This document shows, one piece after another, positions 7,977 through 17,647 of a stretch of 64,000 nucleotides of DNA. The DNA is from CAZHGD01 sp964531735 (GTDB lineage Bacteria > Armatimonadota > UBA10988). Under the pieces are notes generated by a model. The model worked only from the letters and a program-made list of their open reading frames with translations. It searched no databases and was not told where the DNA came from. The stretch covers positions 19,804-83,803 of the forward strand of contig CAZHGD010000010.1 of NCBI GenBank assembly GCA_964531735.1, given 5' to 3'. The stretch's first letter is position 1. The number at the start of each line of letters is the position of its first letter. A program made the translations under genes and the position numbers.

Positions 7977-9593
7977 ATGGCCGAAGTGCTGTACAACGGG
8001 ATTGTCCTGCCGGACGTGTGGCCGCCGCGCGAGGCCGTGTCGCCGGGCGACGCGCCGCTGGTGGTGCCTTACCTGGACCGGCCGCCCGCGGTCATTCCGC
8101 TGACCATTGGCCGACAGCTCTTCGTCGACGACTTCCTCGTCGAAGCGTCGAGCCTGCATCGCGTGTACGGCAAGCCCCGAGTCTGTTCGGCGAGCCCGGT
8201 CCTGGTGCCGGAGACGGCCGAAGAGCTGGACGACGGTCTGTGCCCCATGGCGGCGCCGTTCAACGACGGGCTCTGGTACGACCCGGCCGACCGACTCTAC
8301 AAGCTGTGGTACCTGCCGGGCTGGTTCCACAGCACCGCGCTGGCCACCAGCGTCGATGGGCTGCACTGGACACGGCCGGTGCTGGACGTGGTGCCGGGCA
8401 CCAACCTGGTCTGGCCGCACCACGCCGGCTGCGCTCGCGACGGCTGTCTGGTCTGGCTCGATCACGACGGCGGCCCGGCCGCCCGCTACAAGATGTTCCA
8501 GTACTACCGGCACGATGGCGGGGCCGAGGCCGGCTGGCTGCAGACCTCACCCGATGGCATCCACTGGAGCGACCCGGCCATCACCGCTCCCGTCGGCGAC
8601 AACACGTCGCTGTTCTACAACCCGTTCCGCCGGCGGTGGTGCCTGAGCATCCGCCGGAACGACCGGCACAGCGGGCTACGGGCGCGGGCCTACCGTGAGA
8701 CTGCCGAGTTCGGCGACCTGGCCCAATGGGACCCGGCTGTCGGCGAGGTGCCATGGCTGCGTTGCGACCGGTTCGACCTGCCGCACCCTGAGGTGCCGGA
8801 CCATCCCGTGGCGCTCTACGACGTGAACGTAGCCCCTTACGAGAGCCTGCTGGTGGGACTGCTGGCCGTCTTCCGCGGGCCCGAGAACGACATTTGCGCG
8901 CGCGAGGGCGTGCCGAAGCACCTCGACCTGGAGGTGGCCTTCAGCCGCGATGGCTTCCACTTCAGCCGGCCGGACCGCACGCCGTTCCTGGCGGCGACGC
9001 GCGGGGTGGGCGACTGGAACCGCGCCTACCTCCACGCGGTGGGTGGCGTCTGCCTGGTGGTGGGCGACGAGCTGCGCTTCTATTTCACCGGCTTCTCGGG
9101 CCTCTCGCCGCGGCTGAGCGGTGGCGCCGCAGGCCCCGGCCGCGAGCGGCGCGCCATGTATGCCGGTGGCACGACCGGCCTGGCCACCTTGCGCCGCGAC
9201 GGCTTCGCCGCCATGGCCGCCGGACACGCCGGGGGCGATCTGCTCACGCGGCCGGTGACCTTCGGCGGACGCTACCTGTTCGCCAACGTCCAGGCCGACC
9301 GTGGCGAACTGCGCGCGGCGGTGCTGGACGCCGACGGCCAGCCGCTGGCCGGCTACGGCGAGGCGGACTGCGAGCCGGTGCGCGCGAACCGCACGGCGGC
9401 GCCGGTGCGGTGGCGTGGCGGACCGGAACTGCCGGCGCCCGACGGCCGGCCCGTGCGGCTGCGGTTCAGCCTGCGGAACGGCGAGTTGTACTCGTTCTGG
9501 GTGACCGACGACCCAGGCGGCGCGAGCCACGGCTACCTGGCCGCCGGCGGACCCGAAGCCACCGCGGGCCGGGATCTGCCGCGGCCGTCGTAG
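7977..9593 (+). CDS. Five-bladed beta-propeller glycosidase-like protein (GH32/GH43 superfamily)
   Basis: 538 residues. The early motif IGRQLFVDDFLVE (about 45-57) and repeated Trp/Asp-rich blade strands such as GLWYDPADRLYKLWY and FSRDGFHFSRPDRTPF are hallmarks of a large uncharacterised family resembling the N-terminal propeller of GH32/GH43/GH62 enzymes, common in Planctomycetota-like polysaccharide degraders. Such propellers usually hydrolyse furanosides or arabinosides. Candidate acidic residues (D51, D52 and later Asp/Glu) are present, but I cannot assign catalytic ones with confidence. No signal peptide is visible. ATG at 7977 follows GGGAG with about 10-base spacing; the frame is open upstream but non-coding in character. 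It converges on the heparinase-like gene with a gap of 3 bases. Confidence 0.72.
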   Translation: MAEVLYNGIVLPDVWPPREAVSPGDAPLVVPYLDRPPAVIPLTIGRQLFVDDFLVEASSLHRVYGKPRVCSASPVLVPETAEELDDGLCPMAAPFNDGLWYDPADRLYKLWYLPGWFHSTALATSVDGLHWTRPVLDVVPGTNLVWPHHAGCARDGCLVWLDHDGGPAARYKMFQYYRHDGGAEAGWLQTSPDGIHWSDPAITAPVGDNTSLFYNPFRRRWCLSIRRNDRHSGLRARAYRETAEFGDLAQWDPAVGEVPWLRCDRFDLPHPEVPDHPVALYDVNVAPYESLLVGLLAVFRGPENDICAREGVPKHLDLEVAFSRDGFHFSRPDRTPFLAATRGVGDWNRAYLHAVGGVCLVVGDELRFYFTGFSGLSPRLSGGAAGPGRERRAMYAGGTTGLATLRRDGFAAMAAGHAGGDLLTRPVTFGGRYLFANVQADRGELRAAVLDADGQPLAGYGEADCEPVRANRTAAPVRWRGGPELPAPDGRPVRLRFSLRNGELYSFWVTDDPGGASHGYLAAGGPEATAGRDLPRPS

Positions 9594-9596
9594 CGC

Positions 9597-12500
9597 TCAG
9601 CGGGCCGGCCGGTCGAGCCCGGTGGCGGCGAAGGCCGTCTGGCCGAGGCGCACGGGCACTGTGCTCTGCACCTGCCACTGGCCGTCGGCGCCGCGGCGGG
9701 CCCAGACGGTAGTCGGGATGCGCACCTGGTCGCCTGGCCCGAGGTCGATATAGCGCAGCACGTCGTTGGCGCGCAGCCCGTTGACCGAGTCGACCTGCAA
9801 CGGCATCGGTTGGCCGAAGGCGACCTCGCGGAGCCGCGTCTCCGCGCCGCTGGAGCTGATGACCCGCTTGCCGGTGAAGAAGCCGGAGCTGTGTTGGTCG
9901 ACGACGCTGCGCACGTAGTCGTGCGGTATGTCGGAGACCACCGTGTGGTCGTCGGTGATGGCCATGACGCGACCCTGGCCCAGGAGCAGCGACTGCGCGC
10001 CGAAGTGCAACCGGCAGCCCTGGCCGCGCGGCTCGACCGCGACGATATGGTAGCCGCTGGTGCGGTTCCATTCGCGCCGACTGAAAATGGCGGCCTCGCC
10101 GAGCAGGTTCGCACCGGTCAGCGGCACGTCCAGGTCCACGGTGTTGCGGTCGGCGTCGACGCCGGTGACGCGGCCGGAGTAGGCGCCGGTCTCCGGTGTG
10201 ATGGTCACGTCGCCGGCCGTCAGCCCGGCGCAGCCGGCCAGCGCCACCGCGGCGAGTTGGCCGCCGCTGAACGACAGCCAGGCGGTGCCGCCGCGCCAAC
10301 GGACCTCGCCCTGCGGCGTGGTCACCCGGCAGTCGGCCTCGCCGATAGCCGAGAGCAGCAGTTCGTCGGCGTCACCGCGGCGATAGCGCACGGCCGCGGG
10401 CACCGCCGCGGCGTCGCCGGTCACGGCCAGGCGTTGCGCCGCGGTCACGACCGGGCTGGCCACCGGGGTGGCGGTGCCGGCGCGTTGCAGCGACAGCCGC
10501 TGCAAGCCGGCCAGCGTCCGGTCCACGAGTTGGACACGCAGGCGGTGCGGGCCGGCCGTCAGGTGGTGCCGGCCCAGCTCGAACCGCGTCAACGGCTTGG
10601 CCTCGCCCGCTTGCAGGTTGAGCGGCTGGCCCAGACGCGTCCCGTCCAGACTGAGCTGGATCCGACCGTACGACGGATAGAGCAGGCAGTCGAGCCGCAC
10701 GTCGTAGTCGCCGGCCTCGGCCACTTCCAGGCCGAAGGTCGCCTGCTGCCCGGGCTGTCCCTTGAGCAGCAGGTAGCCTGGTCCGAAGCCGCTACCGAGG
10801 ATGGTCTGGGCGTCGTTCTCCAGCACCCGCTCCGCCAACTCGGCGGGGCCGAACACCCCGGCCTCGGGCGGCCGGGCGTACGGGGCGGCCACCGCGGCGA
10901 AGGTGCTGCGCAGGCCGTCGGCGCCACGGCGGCGGACCAGGGCATAGCTGGCGTTCGGCTGGTTGCGGTAGAGACCGGGCGCCTTGGCCACAATGGCCTC
11001 GCTGTCGGCCTCGGGCAGGCAGTGGACCTGGAAGTGGGCGTCGTTGCCGCCACCCAGCGGCCAGTCGACCACGAACGGTTGCCCGGCCGGCGCGCGTTGG
11101 GGCGCCCAGAAGAAGCCGTAGCCGTTGCCGGGCGGCGGGTTCCAGTAGGGCTTGTTCGGCTGCCCGATGACATCACCGTCGTGGCCGAGCCGGCGGCCCC
11201 AGCTCTCGCCGCCGGCCGCCAACGAGCCGTCACCGGCGGTGCCGAGCGTGACGCCGGTCACGGTCGGCTGCTCGCCTTGGGCACCAATGACGTAGTCGTG
11301 CTGCCGGCCGCCGGCCACGCGGAACAGGTCGACCAGCACCTGATCGCGCCCTTCGCCGACCAGGGCGACGGTGCGCCGGTACAGCGAGACGCCTTCGCGG
11401 CCGTACGACAGCGGCGAGTCGGCCTCGATGAGCTTCAGGCCCGGCAGCCGGGCAAACAGGTGCAGGCTGCCGCCGGAGCCCGGACCGCTCTGGGGATGCT
11501 CGTTGACGGTGACCATGGCGTGGCTGACGGTCTGTCGGGCCCAGCCCACTTGGGTGTGCGTCGAGCCGAGGCCGTAGCCGATGTCGTAGGTGCACTGCCA
11601 GCCTTTGGCGTAGTAGATGAGGCCGAGGTCGTCCAGATGCCCGTGGTTGAGTGACGGCCCCCAGCGCAGGAAGGCCACCTGCTGGTCGCCGCCGGCGCCG
11701 TCGCGCAGGAACGCCATGCCCTTCTGGCCGAGGAACCACGAGGCGAACACCTGCCGGTGCAGATCCGGCGGCAGCGCGGCCGGGCCGGCGGCGATCGGGT
11801 CGGAGTGGTACAAGTTCCACCGTCCGGCGCTGGTCTCGCGCAGTCGCTCGATGTGGCCCTTGCCGAGCCAGCGCAGGATGGCGGCGAACTCCTCCTTGGC
11901 GGCGCCGGTGGTGCCGGCGTAGACCTCCTCGGCCATGGCGTAGTCGCCACGGTCGAAGGGGTGCGATGGCGGCCGGATCTGGCCCGTGTTCGGTCCGGTA
12001 TCGCCGTAGTTGGTCTCGTGGCCCGCGGAGCGGAAGACCAGCGAAGGCAAGCGGTAGTAGCTGCGGAAGCGCGCGTCGGCCAGCAACTCGACGCCGCGCG
12101 GGTACTGCTCATCGCGCCAGTTGAGCAGCGGGGCCACGAAGGTCAGGTAGAGCGACCGCGCGTGGAGCGAGTACATCAGCGACGTCTCGTAGTAGCGCCC
12201 ATCGCGATCGCAGTTGTTGGCCACCATGGCCCAGAACGAGTACGGGCTGTCGATGGCGTTACGCACCATGGCCGGGATGCCCAGCAATGCGCCGGCCGCC
12301 AGCGCGCCGCGCATGTAGTCGGCGTGGCCGTTGTGCAACATGCCGCTGAAGGTGTGCTCGTAGCAGTAGTAGCCGCCGTCGAGTACCAGGTTGAGGTCGA
12401 TGTTCTGGCGCCGTGTCAGGCCCGGCCGCGTGACGCCGCGGCGGTCGGCGGTGCCCACGGCCGTCTGCTGCGCGCGCGGGCCGGCCGGCCAGGTCTGTTC

Positions 12501-13700
12501 CAGTGCTGGACGCGCCGACGGCTTGTCCAGCACCCCGCTGGCGTAGATCAGGTCGTAAGCTTCCACGTAGCGCACCAGCGTGCGGGCCACCTGGTACCAC
12601 GGTCGCGCGAAGCGGCCACTGGGCGGCTTGCTCGGGTAGTCCCAGGAGCCGGCCGACGACTCGGGGTAGATGCTGGCCAGCAGGTCGAGGAAGCAGGCGG
12701 CACGGTCGGCGTACCGCTCGTCGCCGGTCACCGCATAGGCGTCGGCCAACTGGTCAATCGCGTCGGTCCACTGTTCGGTGACCCAGGCGTTCCACGAGCC
12801 CACGAAGTAGTGGACGCGGCCATCGGGGCCACGGTAGCCGGTGCCGCCGTCCGGGTACTGCTCGTTGGGCAGGACGAGGCCGTCACCGCTACGCACCCGG
12901 CCGGGCTCATCCCACGAACAGCGGGCGCCACCCCAGGTGCCCCACGAGGCACCGCTCTTGGGCGAGCCGGTGAACCCGTAGGCGTAACACGCGCCGGGCG
13001 CCGGCAGGAAGCGGCGCCATTCGGCCTCCGAACGGGCGAGCCAACGGTCGGCGCTCTTGACCACGCCGTCGGCCACGCGTCGGCCCCAAGCGGTCTCCTT
13101 CGCGTTGCGGCGCGCGCGGGCCACGTCGGCGGGGGTGTTGTACACGCACGGGTACTCCGCCCGGCGCTTTGGTGTCAACGAGGCCAACGGGCGCGGGTGT
13201 GGCGTCGATGGCGGCAGTTGGACCTGCCGTTGCGGGTCGAGGTAGACGCGGACCTCGCGGATGCCCACATACGTGCGGGGCTCGACGACGGCGCTGATGC
13301 GGATGACCAGGCTGTCGGCGGTGACTGGCGCCGTGAAGCGGAGCACCTGCGCTTCAGTGGACGTGTCGTCCACTCGGCTCGCCACCACTTGCCCGCCGGC
13401 CTCGACCTCGCAGGCCTGCCAGGCGGCATAGATGCTGGGTTCACTAACCCAGGCGCCGGTGACCTGTACGGTGTCGAAGCGCTGTGGCTGCGGCCAGGTC
13501 AGCGTCAGCGTCTGGGGCAGTGGGGCGTCGGCGGCGCACGCCCAGCGCGTCTGCAGGTCGCCGTCCAGAGCGGCGGGCGGGACGTACTTGCCGCCCGCCG
13601 ACGTGCTGGCCGAGGCCTTGGCTGACGGCGCCAGGTCCATGGGCAGCGCGGCCAGCAGCGAGACGGTCAGCAGCGACGGGCAGACCAGGAGTGGCATCAT
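9597..13700 (-). CDS. Giant secreted heparinase II/III-like protein with N-terminal F5/8 type C domain
   Basis: 1367 residues from ATG 13700, which has GGAG 6 bases upstream; the frame runs 21 codons further up but the signal peptide starts here (MMPLLVCPSLLTVSLLAALP). Residues about 25-160 look like a discoidin/F5-8 type C carbohydrate-binding domain (DGDLQTRWACAADA ... VYLDPQRQ). An alpha/alpha-toroid region follows, then the heparinase II/III C-terminal motif SLNHGHLDDLGLIYYAKGW with a conserved His-x-His-x-x-Asp. A third part holds a further beta-sandwich and CBM-like segment (about 930-1080). This architecture fits a secreted polysaccharide lyase acting on uronic-acid-containing polymers such as alginate or glycosaminoglycan-like chains. 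Substrate specificity cannot be read. The gene is divergent from secG with 159 bases between. Confidence 0.72.
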   Translation of the reverse strand: MMPLLVCPSLLTVSLLAALPMDLAPSAKASASTSAGGKYVPPAALDGDLQTRWACAADAPLPQTLTLTWPQPQRFDTVQVTGAWVSEPSIYAAWQACEVEAGGQVVASRVDDTSTEAQVLRFTAPVTADSLVIRISAVVEPRTYVGIREVRVYLDPQRQVQLPPSTPHPRPLASLTPKRRAEYPCVYNTPADVARARRNAKETAWGRRVADGVVKSADRWLARSEAEWRRFLPAPGACYAYGFTGSPKSGASWGTWGGARCSWDEPGRVRSGDGLVLPNEQYPDGGTGYRGPDGRVHYFVGSWNAWVTEQWTDAIDQLADAYAVTGDERYADRAACFLDLLASIYPESSAGSWDYPSKPPSGRFARPWYQVARTLVRYVEAYDLIYASGVLDKPSARPALEQTWPAGPRAQQTAVGTADRRGVTRPGLTRRQNIDLNLVLDGGYYCYEHTFSGMLHNGHADYMRGALAAGALLGIPAMVRNAIDSPYSFWAMVANNCDRDGRYYETSLMYSLHARSLYLTFVAPLLNWRDEQYPRGVELLADARFRSYYRLPSLVFRSAGHETNYGDTGPNTGQIRPPSHPFDRGDYAMAEEVYAGTTGAAKEEFAAILRWLGKGHIERLRETSAGRWNLYHSDPIAAGPAALPPDLHRQVFASWFLGQKGMAFLRDGAGGDQQVAFLRWGPSLNHGHLDDLGLIYYAKGWQCTYDIGYGLGSTHTQVGWARQTVSHAMVTVNEHPQSGPGSGGSLHLFARLPGLKLIEADSPLSYGREGVSLYRRTVALVGEGRDQVLVDLFRVAGGRQHDYVIGAQGEQPTVTGVTLGTAGDGSLAAGGESWGRRLGHDGDVIGQPNKPYWNPPPGNGYGFFWAPQRAPAGQPFVVDWPLGGGNDAHFQVHCLPEADSEAIVAKAPGLYRNQPNASYALVRRRGADGLRSTFAAVAAPYARPPEAGVFGPAELAERVLENDAQTILGSGFGPGYLLLKGQPGQQATFGLEVAEAGDYDVRLDCLLYPSYGRIQLSLDGTRLGQPLNLQAGEAKPLTRFELGRHHLTAGPHRLRVQLVDRTLAGLQRLSLQRAGTATPVASPVVTAAQRLAVTGDAAAVPAAVRYRRGDADELLLSAIGEADCRVTTPQGEVRWRGGTAWLSFSGGQLAAVALAGCAGLTAGDVTITPETGAYSGRVTGVDADRNTVDLDVPLTGANLLGEAAIFSRREWNRTSGYHIVAVEPRGQGCRLHFGAQSLLLGQGRVMAITDDHTVVSDIPHDYVRSVVDQHSSGFFTGKRVISSSGAETRLREVAFGQPMPLQVDSVNGLRANDVLRYIDLGPGDQVRIPTTVWARRGADGQWQVQSTVPVRLGQTAFAATGLDRPAR

Positions 13701-13807
13701 CGTGGACTCCGCTTGTCGCGGGGGTTGGCCGACCGGCCGGCGAGTCCTGTCGCCCGATCGCAACCGAGTGGGCCACCGCGGTGCGATGGGTTTGGGTCGG
13801 CGCCGTA

Positions 13808-13836
13808 TTGCCCGTGATACGCGCCTATGCTATACT
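13808..13836 (+). promoter_or_regulatory. Promoter of secG and tRNA-Leu
   Basis: TTGCCC (13808-13813), 17 bases, TATACT (13831-13836). Start near 13843, giving a leader of about 17 bases before the secG ATG at 13860. Confidence 0.65.
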
Positions 13837-13859
13837 CGCCGCGTTGGACGGGACAGCCC

Positions 13860-14111
13860 ATGCGTTCGATTTTGCCCTACCTGGGCTATGTGTGCCAGGC
13901 GCTCGGCATCGTTGCCGGCATCGGATTGACCGTGGTCGTGGCGATGCAGACCTCCCGGTCTGAGGGCCTCAGCGGCATCCTTGCCGGCGGTGGCGGCGGC
14001 GGTGGCAAGGTCGGTAAGGATCGCGAGTTGGAGAACTGGAGCTTGCGGTTGGCGTATGGCTGGCTCATCCTCACGGCGCTGTCGGCCTGGATCCGCCACG
14101 CGGCGGTCTAG
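13860..14111 (+). CDS. secG: Preprotein translocase subunit SecG
   Basis: 83 residues, a typical SecG length. Two hydrophobic helices (about 6-28 and 66-80) flank the conserved cytosolic loop: QTSRSEGLSGILAGGG matches the family's Gln-Ser/Gly-rich loop ending in a poly-Gly run (seven consecutive Gly). SecG partners SecY and SecE in the inner-membrane channel and stimulates SecA-driven export. The start at 13860 lacks a strong ribosome site (only GGAC-like), but it is the first Met after the promoter and matches the family N-terminus. It is followed 14 bases later by tRNA-Leu(GAG), most likely on the same transcript, which then ends at the 14231-14270 terminator. Confidence 0.92.
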   Translation: MRSILPYLGYVCQALGIVAGIGLTVVVAMQTSRSEGLSGILAGGGGGGGKVGKDRELENWSLRLAYGWLILTALSAWIRHAAV

Positions 14112-14125
14112 GTGGCGCGCACTCA

Positions 14126-14209
14126 GCCGAGGTGGCGGAATAGGTAGACGCGCCAGTTTGAGGGACTGGTAACTCTAGGGTTGTGCGGGTTCGAGTCCCG
14201 CCCTCGGCA
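14126..14209 (+). tRNA. tRNA-Leu (anticodon GAG)
   Basis: 84-base class II tRNA with a long variable arm. Acceptor GCCGAGG/CCTCGGC, anticodon stem CCAGT/ACTGG with loop TTGAGGG (anticodon GAG), T stem GCGGG/CCCGC, discriminator A. CCA is not encoded. Co-transcribed with secG. Confidence 0.96.
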
Positions 14210-14230
14210 TCGCTTCCACCAGTACGCAAG

Positions 14231-14270
14231 ATCAGCACGCCGCCGGAGGTCACTCCGGCGGCGTGCTGAT
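14231..14270. terminator. Perfect 18-bp hairpin, bidirectional terminator
   Basis: Arms 14231-14248 and 14253-14270 are fully complementary with loop gtca. It lies between tRNA-Leu (plus) and the rhamnogalacturonan lyase gene (minus), serving both. Confidence 0.8.
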
Positions 14271-14292
14271 TCGGTCGGCCCCCTGCCGGCGC

Positions 14293-17200
14293 CTACGGCA
14301 CCGGCACCAGGGCCAGGTAGTCCAGGTTGACCGGCTTGTCGTCCGTGTTCTGCAGGCGGATGACGTGCTTGCCGGCCGCCAGTTCGAGCGGCTTGGGCCA
14401 GGTGGCGTGGGCCCAGTCATCGGCACTGGAGCCCATGCCACTCGTACCGCTGAAGGTCATCGTGCCCAGGGCTTGCCCATCGACCGTGACCGCGCGCGAG
14501 GCCGCCTCGTTGGTGCAGTAGCGCACGGTGAGCTGGTAGCGACCGGCGCGGGGCACCACGAGCGACCATTCCAGCCAGTGGCCGGCCTTGTCCCAGTGTG
14601 AGGTGGCCTTGCCGACCATGCCGACCTTGTCGGTGCGGATCTGCACCGACCCGCCGCCCTGGCCGGCGAAGTCCTCGGCCTGCGCCAGGGGCACCCCGGC
14701 CAACGGCCGGCTGGGCACGGTGATGGGCACCGCGTTGCGCAGGTCGACATCGCCGGCCTGCAAGTGCGCGGTGACCTGCGACGACCCGGCGCGCGCGCCG
14801 GCCGGCAAGGCCACCATCTGCACGCTGCGAGCGCCCGGCGCCAGGTCGACCGCGAAGCGGGCCGGGCTCAGCTCACCGGCCGAGCTGGCCAGGCTGACCT
14901 GACCGCGCACGGCCCGGTCGAGCGGTGCCGAGACGACCACGCGGACCTTCGGGCCATCTTCGCCCTTGGCGGGCACGGCGGTGAGGTTGAGGTTCGGCGC
15001 GGTGGCCTCCAGGCAGTACGACGTGGTGGCGTTCTGCGTGTAGCCCATCGCGTTCATCGCGGTGTCGAGCCGGTAGATCGGGTCCTGCAGCAGACAGACC
15101 CGCCGGTCAAAGGCCGGGATGGTGGTGCTGTAGATGCGCAGTTCGCCTGGCCGCGACGTGATCACTTCTTCGCGCCAGTCGCCCAGCACGTCGGCGACCA
15201 GCACCTGGCTGCCGTCGATGGTGCCCGGCTGTGGCCCGCCGTCGAAGTCGATGACCCGCGAACCCCGCACCAGTTCGTGTTGCAGATCGGCGTCCCAGTA
15301 GGCGTAGCGGGTGCCAAACCCGAGGTCGAGGTCGCGGCTGAACACCTTCCCTGCGGGCAGGTTCCAGAACCAGCGGTCACCGTTCGGCTTATGGTCGATG
15401 CAGTCGGCGCTGTAGGCTTCGCAGCCCGGCTGGGTCGCGTCGAAGTCGCCGCACATGCCGGTGGCGTGGATGTGGATGGTCGGCTTGTCCCAGCCCCAGA
15501 GGATGCGGCCGGTCTTGGCGTCGACCAGGCACATGCCGTTGCCCTTGCTCTGGCGCGTCTCGATGCCGTAGTAGATCTCGAGGCCGGGATGGCTGGGGTC
15601 CAGGTCGCCGACGTAGCAGTGGTCCGGATGGCCCAGCCCGGTGCTCCACAGCGCCGTGCCGTTGTCGTCCAGCACGGCACTGCCCAGCACGACCTCGTCG
15701 CGGCCGTCACCGTCCACGTCGGCGGCGTGCGTGAAGTGCGCGCCCTGACCGCGGAACTCGGCGCCGCCCTCCTTGCTGGTGTACTTCCAGGCGGGCTTCA
15801 GCTCAGTGCCGGTCAACTCGTAGGCGTCGACCTTCATCAGCGTGTAAGTGCCCTTCTGGACAATCAGATAGGGCGTGCGCCCGTCGAGGTAGGCCACGGC
15901 GAGCAGGTTGCGGCTGGCGAGGTTGTAGCCGCTCAAGCCGGTGCCCAGCCCCTCGCGGTTCGGCCACGGCGCGCGGGCCCGCTCCTTGCCGGTCAGACCG
16001 TCGAAGACCACCACCCACTCGCGCCCCGTCTGCACGCGGCCGTCCGGGTCGCGCGGGTCACCTTCGCCCATCTTGGCGGCCACCTCGGCGCGGCCGTCAC
16101 CGTCGAAGTCGTAGACCAGGTAAGGCGAGTACCAGATGCCGCGCTCGATGCCCCAGCCCAGATCGACGCGCCACATGAAGCGGCCGTCGTTGTGGTAGGC
16201 TTCCAGCTTGTAGGTGTCGGGCGACTTGTACCAGTACTTGTCCCAGGGGTCGATGTTCTCGTGCGGCTGCTTGATGACGTAGTCGAGCTTGCCGTCGCCA
16301 TCGAGATCGCCGAGGCCGACCTTCTGCGCCTGGTAGTTGCCCTGCAGCTTGATGGCGGTGTAGCCGTCGTTCGGTACGGCCGTGGCGCCGACGGCCTGCT
16401 CCTGGCCGCCGAGCACCGCGCGCACCTGGTAGGTGGCCTTGCCGTCGCCGGGCTGCGCATCCAGGTAGTCGGTGGTCCAGCGCAGCGGCTGCGCGTTGAG
16501 CCGCTGTGCCGCGCCGCCGGTGGCCACGCGGTAGACATTGAAGGCGGTGTCGGCCGGATCGCCCTTCAGCAACCGCCAGCTCAGGTAGACACCGCGGTCG
16601 GTCCGCGTCGCCACCAGGCCGCGGTCGAGCTGCTCGGTGACGCGGGTCTTGGCGTGCCCTTCCAGCTTGGGCTTGGTCACCACCGGCCGGGCGCCCGGCA
16701 GCAGCGAGACGTCGTCGACCCAAGCCTGGCAGGCGCCGGAGCCGACGAAGCGGACCTGCACGGCGTCGACGCCGTCAGGCACGCGAACATCGCCGACCAG
16801 TTCCTTCCAGTCGTGCGTGCCGTCGGTGGACTCGCTGCCGATGTCCCAGCGGACGGTCTTGCCGCCGGCGAGTGCCACCACGGTGATGGCGATGCTGTTG
16901 GTGCCCTGACTGCGGACCCAGGCGCGGACGGTCAGCCGGTCGCCTGGTTTGACGGGCAACTGCTCGCTACAGGTGAAGGCCCAGTCCTGGTCGCCGTCAT
17001 GGGTGAGCAGCACGCTGCGTTGACCACCGTGCTTGACGTCGCCGACTGGCACCGCGCGGCCCTTGTTCTGGCGCGACCAGAAGTTCCAGCCCGTGATCTG
17101 CGTGCCCTCGCCCGACTCGAAGCCGGGGTTGACCAGGCCCATCGAGCGGGCCACCGTGGGGCGGAAGACGACGCAGTCGTAGTAACAGGGGCCGGGGTTT

Positions 17201-17643
17201 TCTTTGCGGACGAAGCGGTCGTCGACCCACAACTCGAACACACCGTCCTTGATCTCCACCGCCCGAGCCAGAATGCCGCCGCGGTAGGGTATCCAGGTCT
17301 TGTTGTCGAGCGAGACACCGACGCCCCGTCCGACGTTCGGCAGCACCACGTCGTAGGTGCCGGCCGGAATGCCGGTGATCCGCGTGTGCAGCGCCGGCGC
17401 GCCGTCCTCGGTCTTCGCCCGGTCGGCGGTCACCGCCGGGCTGCGGAAGACCACGCCACCCGACCACTTCTTGTCGGCGTCCTTGTCTTTGCTCCACAGG
17501 TTCCAGTGGTCGGGAGATTCCTTGTCGACCAGCCAGGCCGACTTCGGCTCCGACCAGTCCTCGGCCTCGTAACGCAGTTCCTTCGGCTGTGCCGCGGCCA
17601 AAGCCAGAGCGGCCGGCAGCAGCAGTAGCCAGCGCGTCGTCAT
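14293..17643 (-). CDS. Secreted rhamnogalacturonan lyase (PL11) with carbohydrate-binding modules
   Basis: 1116 residues with a signal peptide (MTTRWLLLLPAALALAAAQ). Approximate order: two beta-sandwich binding modules (about 20-330, including VNPGFESGEGTQITGWNFWS, a CBM4/9-type opening), then the PL11 N-terminal domain, an eight-bladed propeller to about residue 910, and a C-terminal CBM35/CBM6-like module (about 985-1115, LAQAEDFAGQGGGSVQIRTD). The propeller carries several calcium loops (DLDGDGKLD, DFDGDGRAE, DVDGDGRDE) and the family stretch IKQPHENIDPWDKYWYKS. PL11 enzymes cleave the galacturonate-rhamnose backbone of pectin rhamnogalacturonan I by beta-elimination outside the cell. ATG is preceded by GGAGGT with ideal spacing. 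It lies downstream of the GH38 gene in one operon, suggesting joint action on plant cell-wall glycans. Confidence 0.9.
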   Translation of the reverse strand: MTTRWLLLLPAALALAAAQPKELRYEAEDWSEPKSAWLVDKESPDHWNLWSKDKDADKKWSGGVVFRSPAVTADRAKTEDGAPALHTRITGIPAGTYDVVLPNVGRGVGVSLDNKTWIPYRGGILARAVEIKDGVFELWVDDRFVRKENPGPCYYDCVVFRPTVARSMGLVNPGFESGEGTQITGWNFWSRQNKGRAVPVGDVKHGGQRSVLLTHDGDQDWAFTCSEQLPVKPGDRLTVRAWVRSQGTNSIAITVVALAGGKTVRWDIGSESTDGTHDWKELVGDVRVPDGVDAVQVRFVGSGACQAWVDDVSLLPGARPVVTKPKLEGHAKTRVTEQLDRGLVATRTDRGVYLSWRLLKGDPADTAFNVYRVATGGAAQRLNAQPLRWTTDYLDAQPGDGKATYQVRAVLGGQEQAVGATAVPNDGYTAIKLQGNYQAQKVGLGDLDGDGKLDYVIKQPHENIDPWDKYWYKSPDTYKLEAYHNDGRFMWRVDLGWGIERGIWYSPYLVYDFDGDGRAEVAAKMGEGDPRDPDGRVQTGREWVVVFDGLTGKERARAPWPNREGLGTGLSGYNLASRNLLAVAYLDGRTPYLIVQKGTYTLMKVDAYELTGTELKPAWKYTSKEGGAEFRGQGAHFTHAADVDGDGRDEVVLGSAVLDDNGTALWSTGLGHPDHCYVGDLDPSHPGLEIYYGIETRQSKGNGMCLVDAKTGRILWGWDKPTIHIHATGMCGDFDATQPGCEAYSADCIDHKPNGDRWFWNLPAGKVFSRDLDLGFGTRYAYWDADLQHELVRGSRVIDFDGGPQPGTIDGSQVLVADVLGDWREEVITSRPGELRIYSTTIPAFDRRVCLLQDPIYRLDTAMNAMGYTQNATTSYCLEATAPNLNLTAVPAKGEDGPKVRVVVSAPLDRAVRGQVSLASSAGELSPARFAVDLAPGARSVQMVALPAGARAGSSQVTAHLQAGDVDLRNAVPITVPSRPLAGVPLAQAEDFAGQGGGSVQIRTDKVGMVGKATSHWDKAGHWLEWSLVVPRAGRYQLTVRYCTNEAASRAVTVDGQALGTMTFSGTSGMGSSADDWAHATWPKPLELAAGKHVIRLQNTDDKPVNLDYLALVPVP

Positions 17644-17647
17644 CGCA

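Noticed and set aside
14764..17628. 954-codon open frame on the plus strand
   Set aside because: Antisense to the PL11 lyase gene, which has a signal peptide, strong ribosome site and recognisable domains; the plus frame has none.
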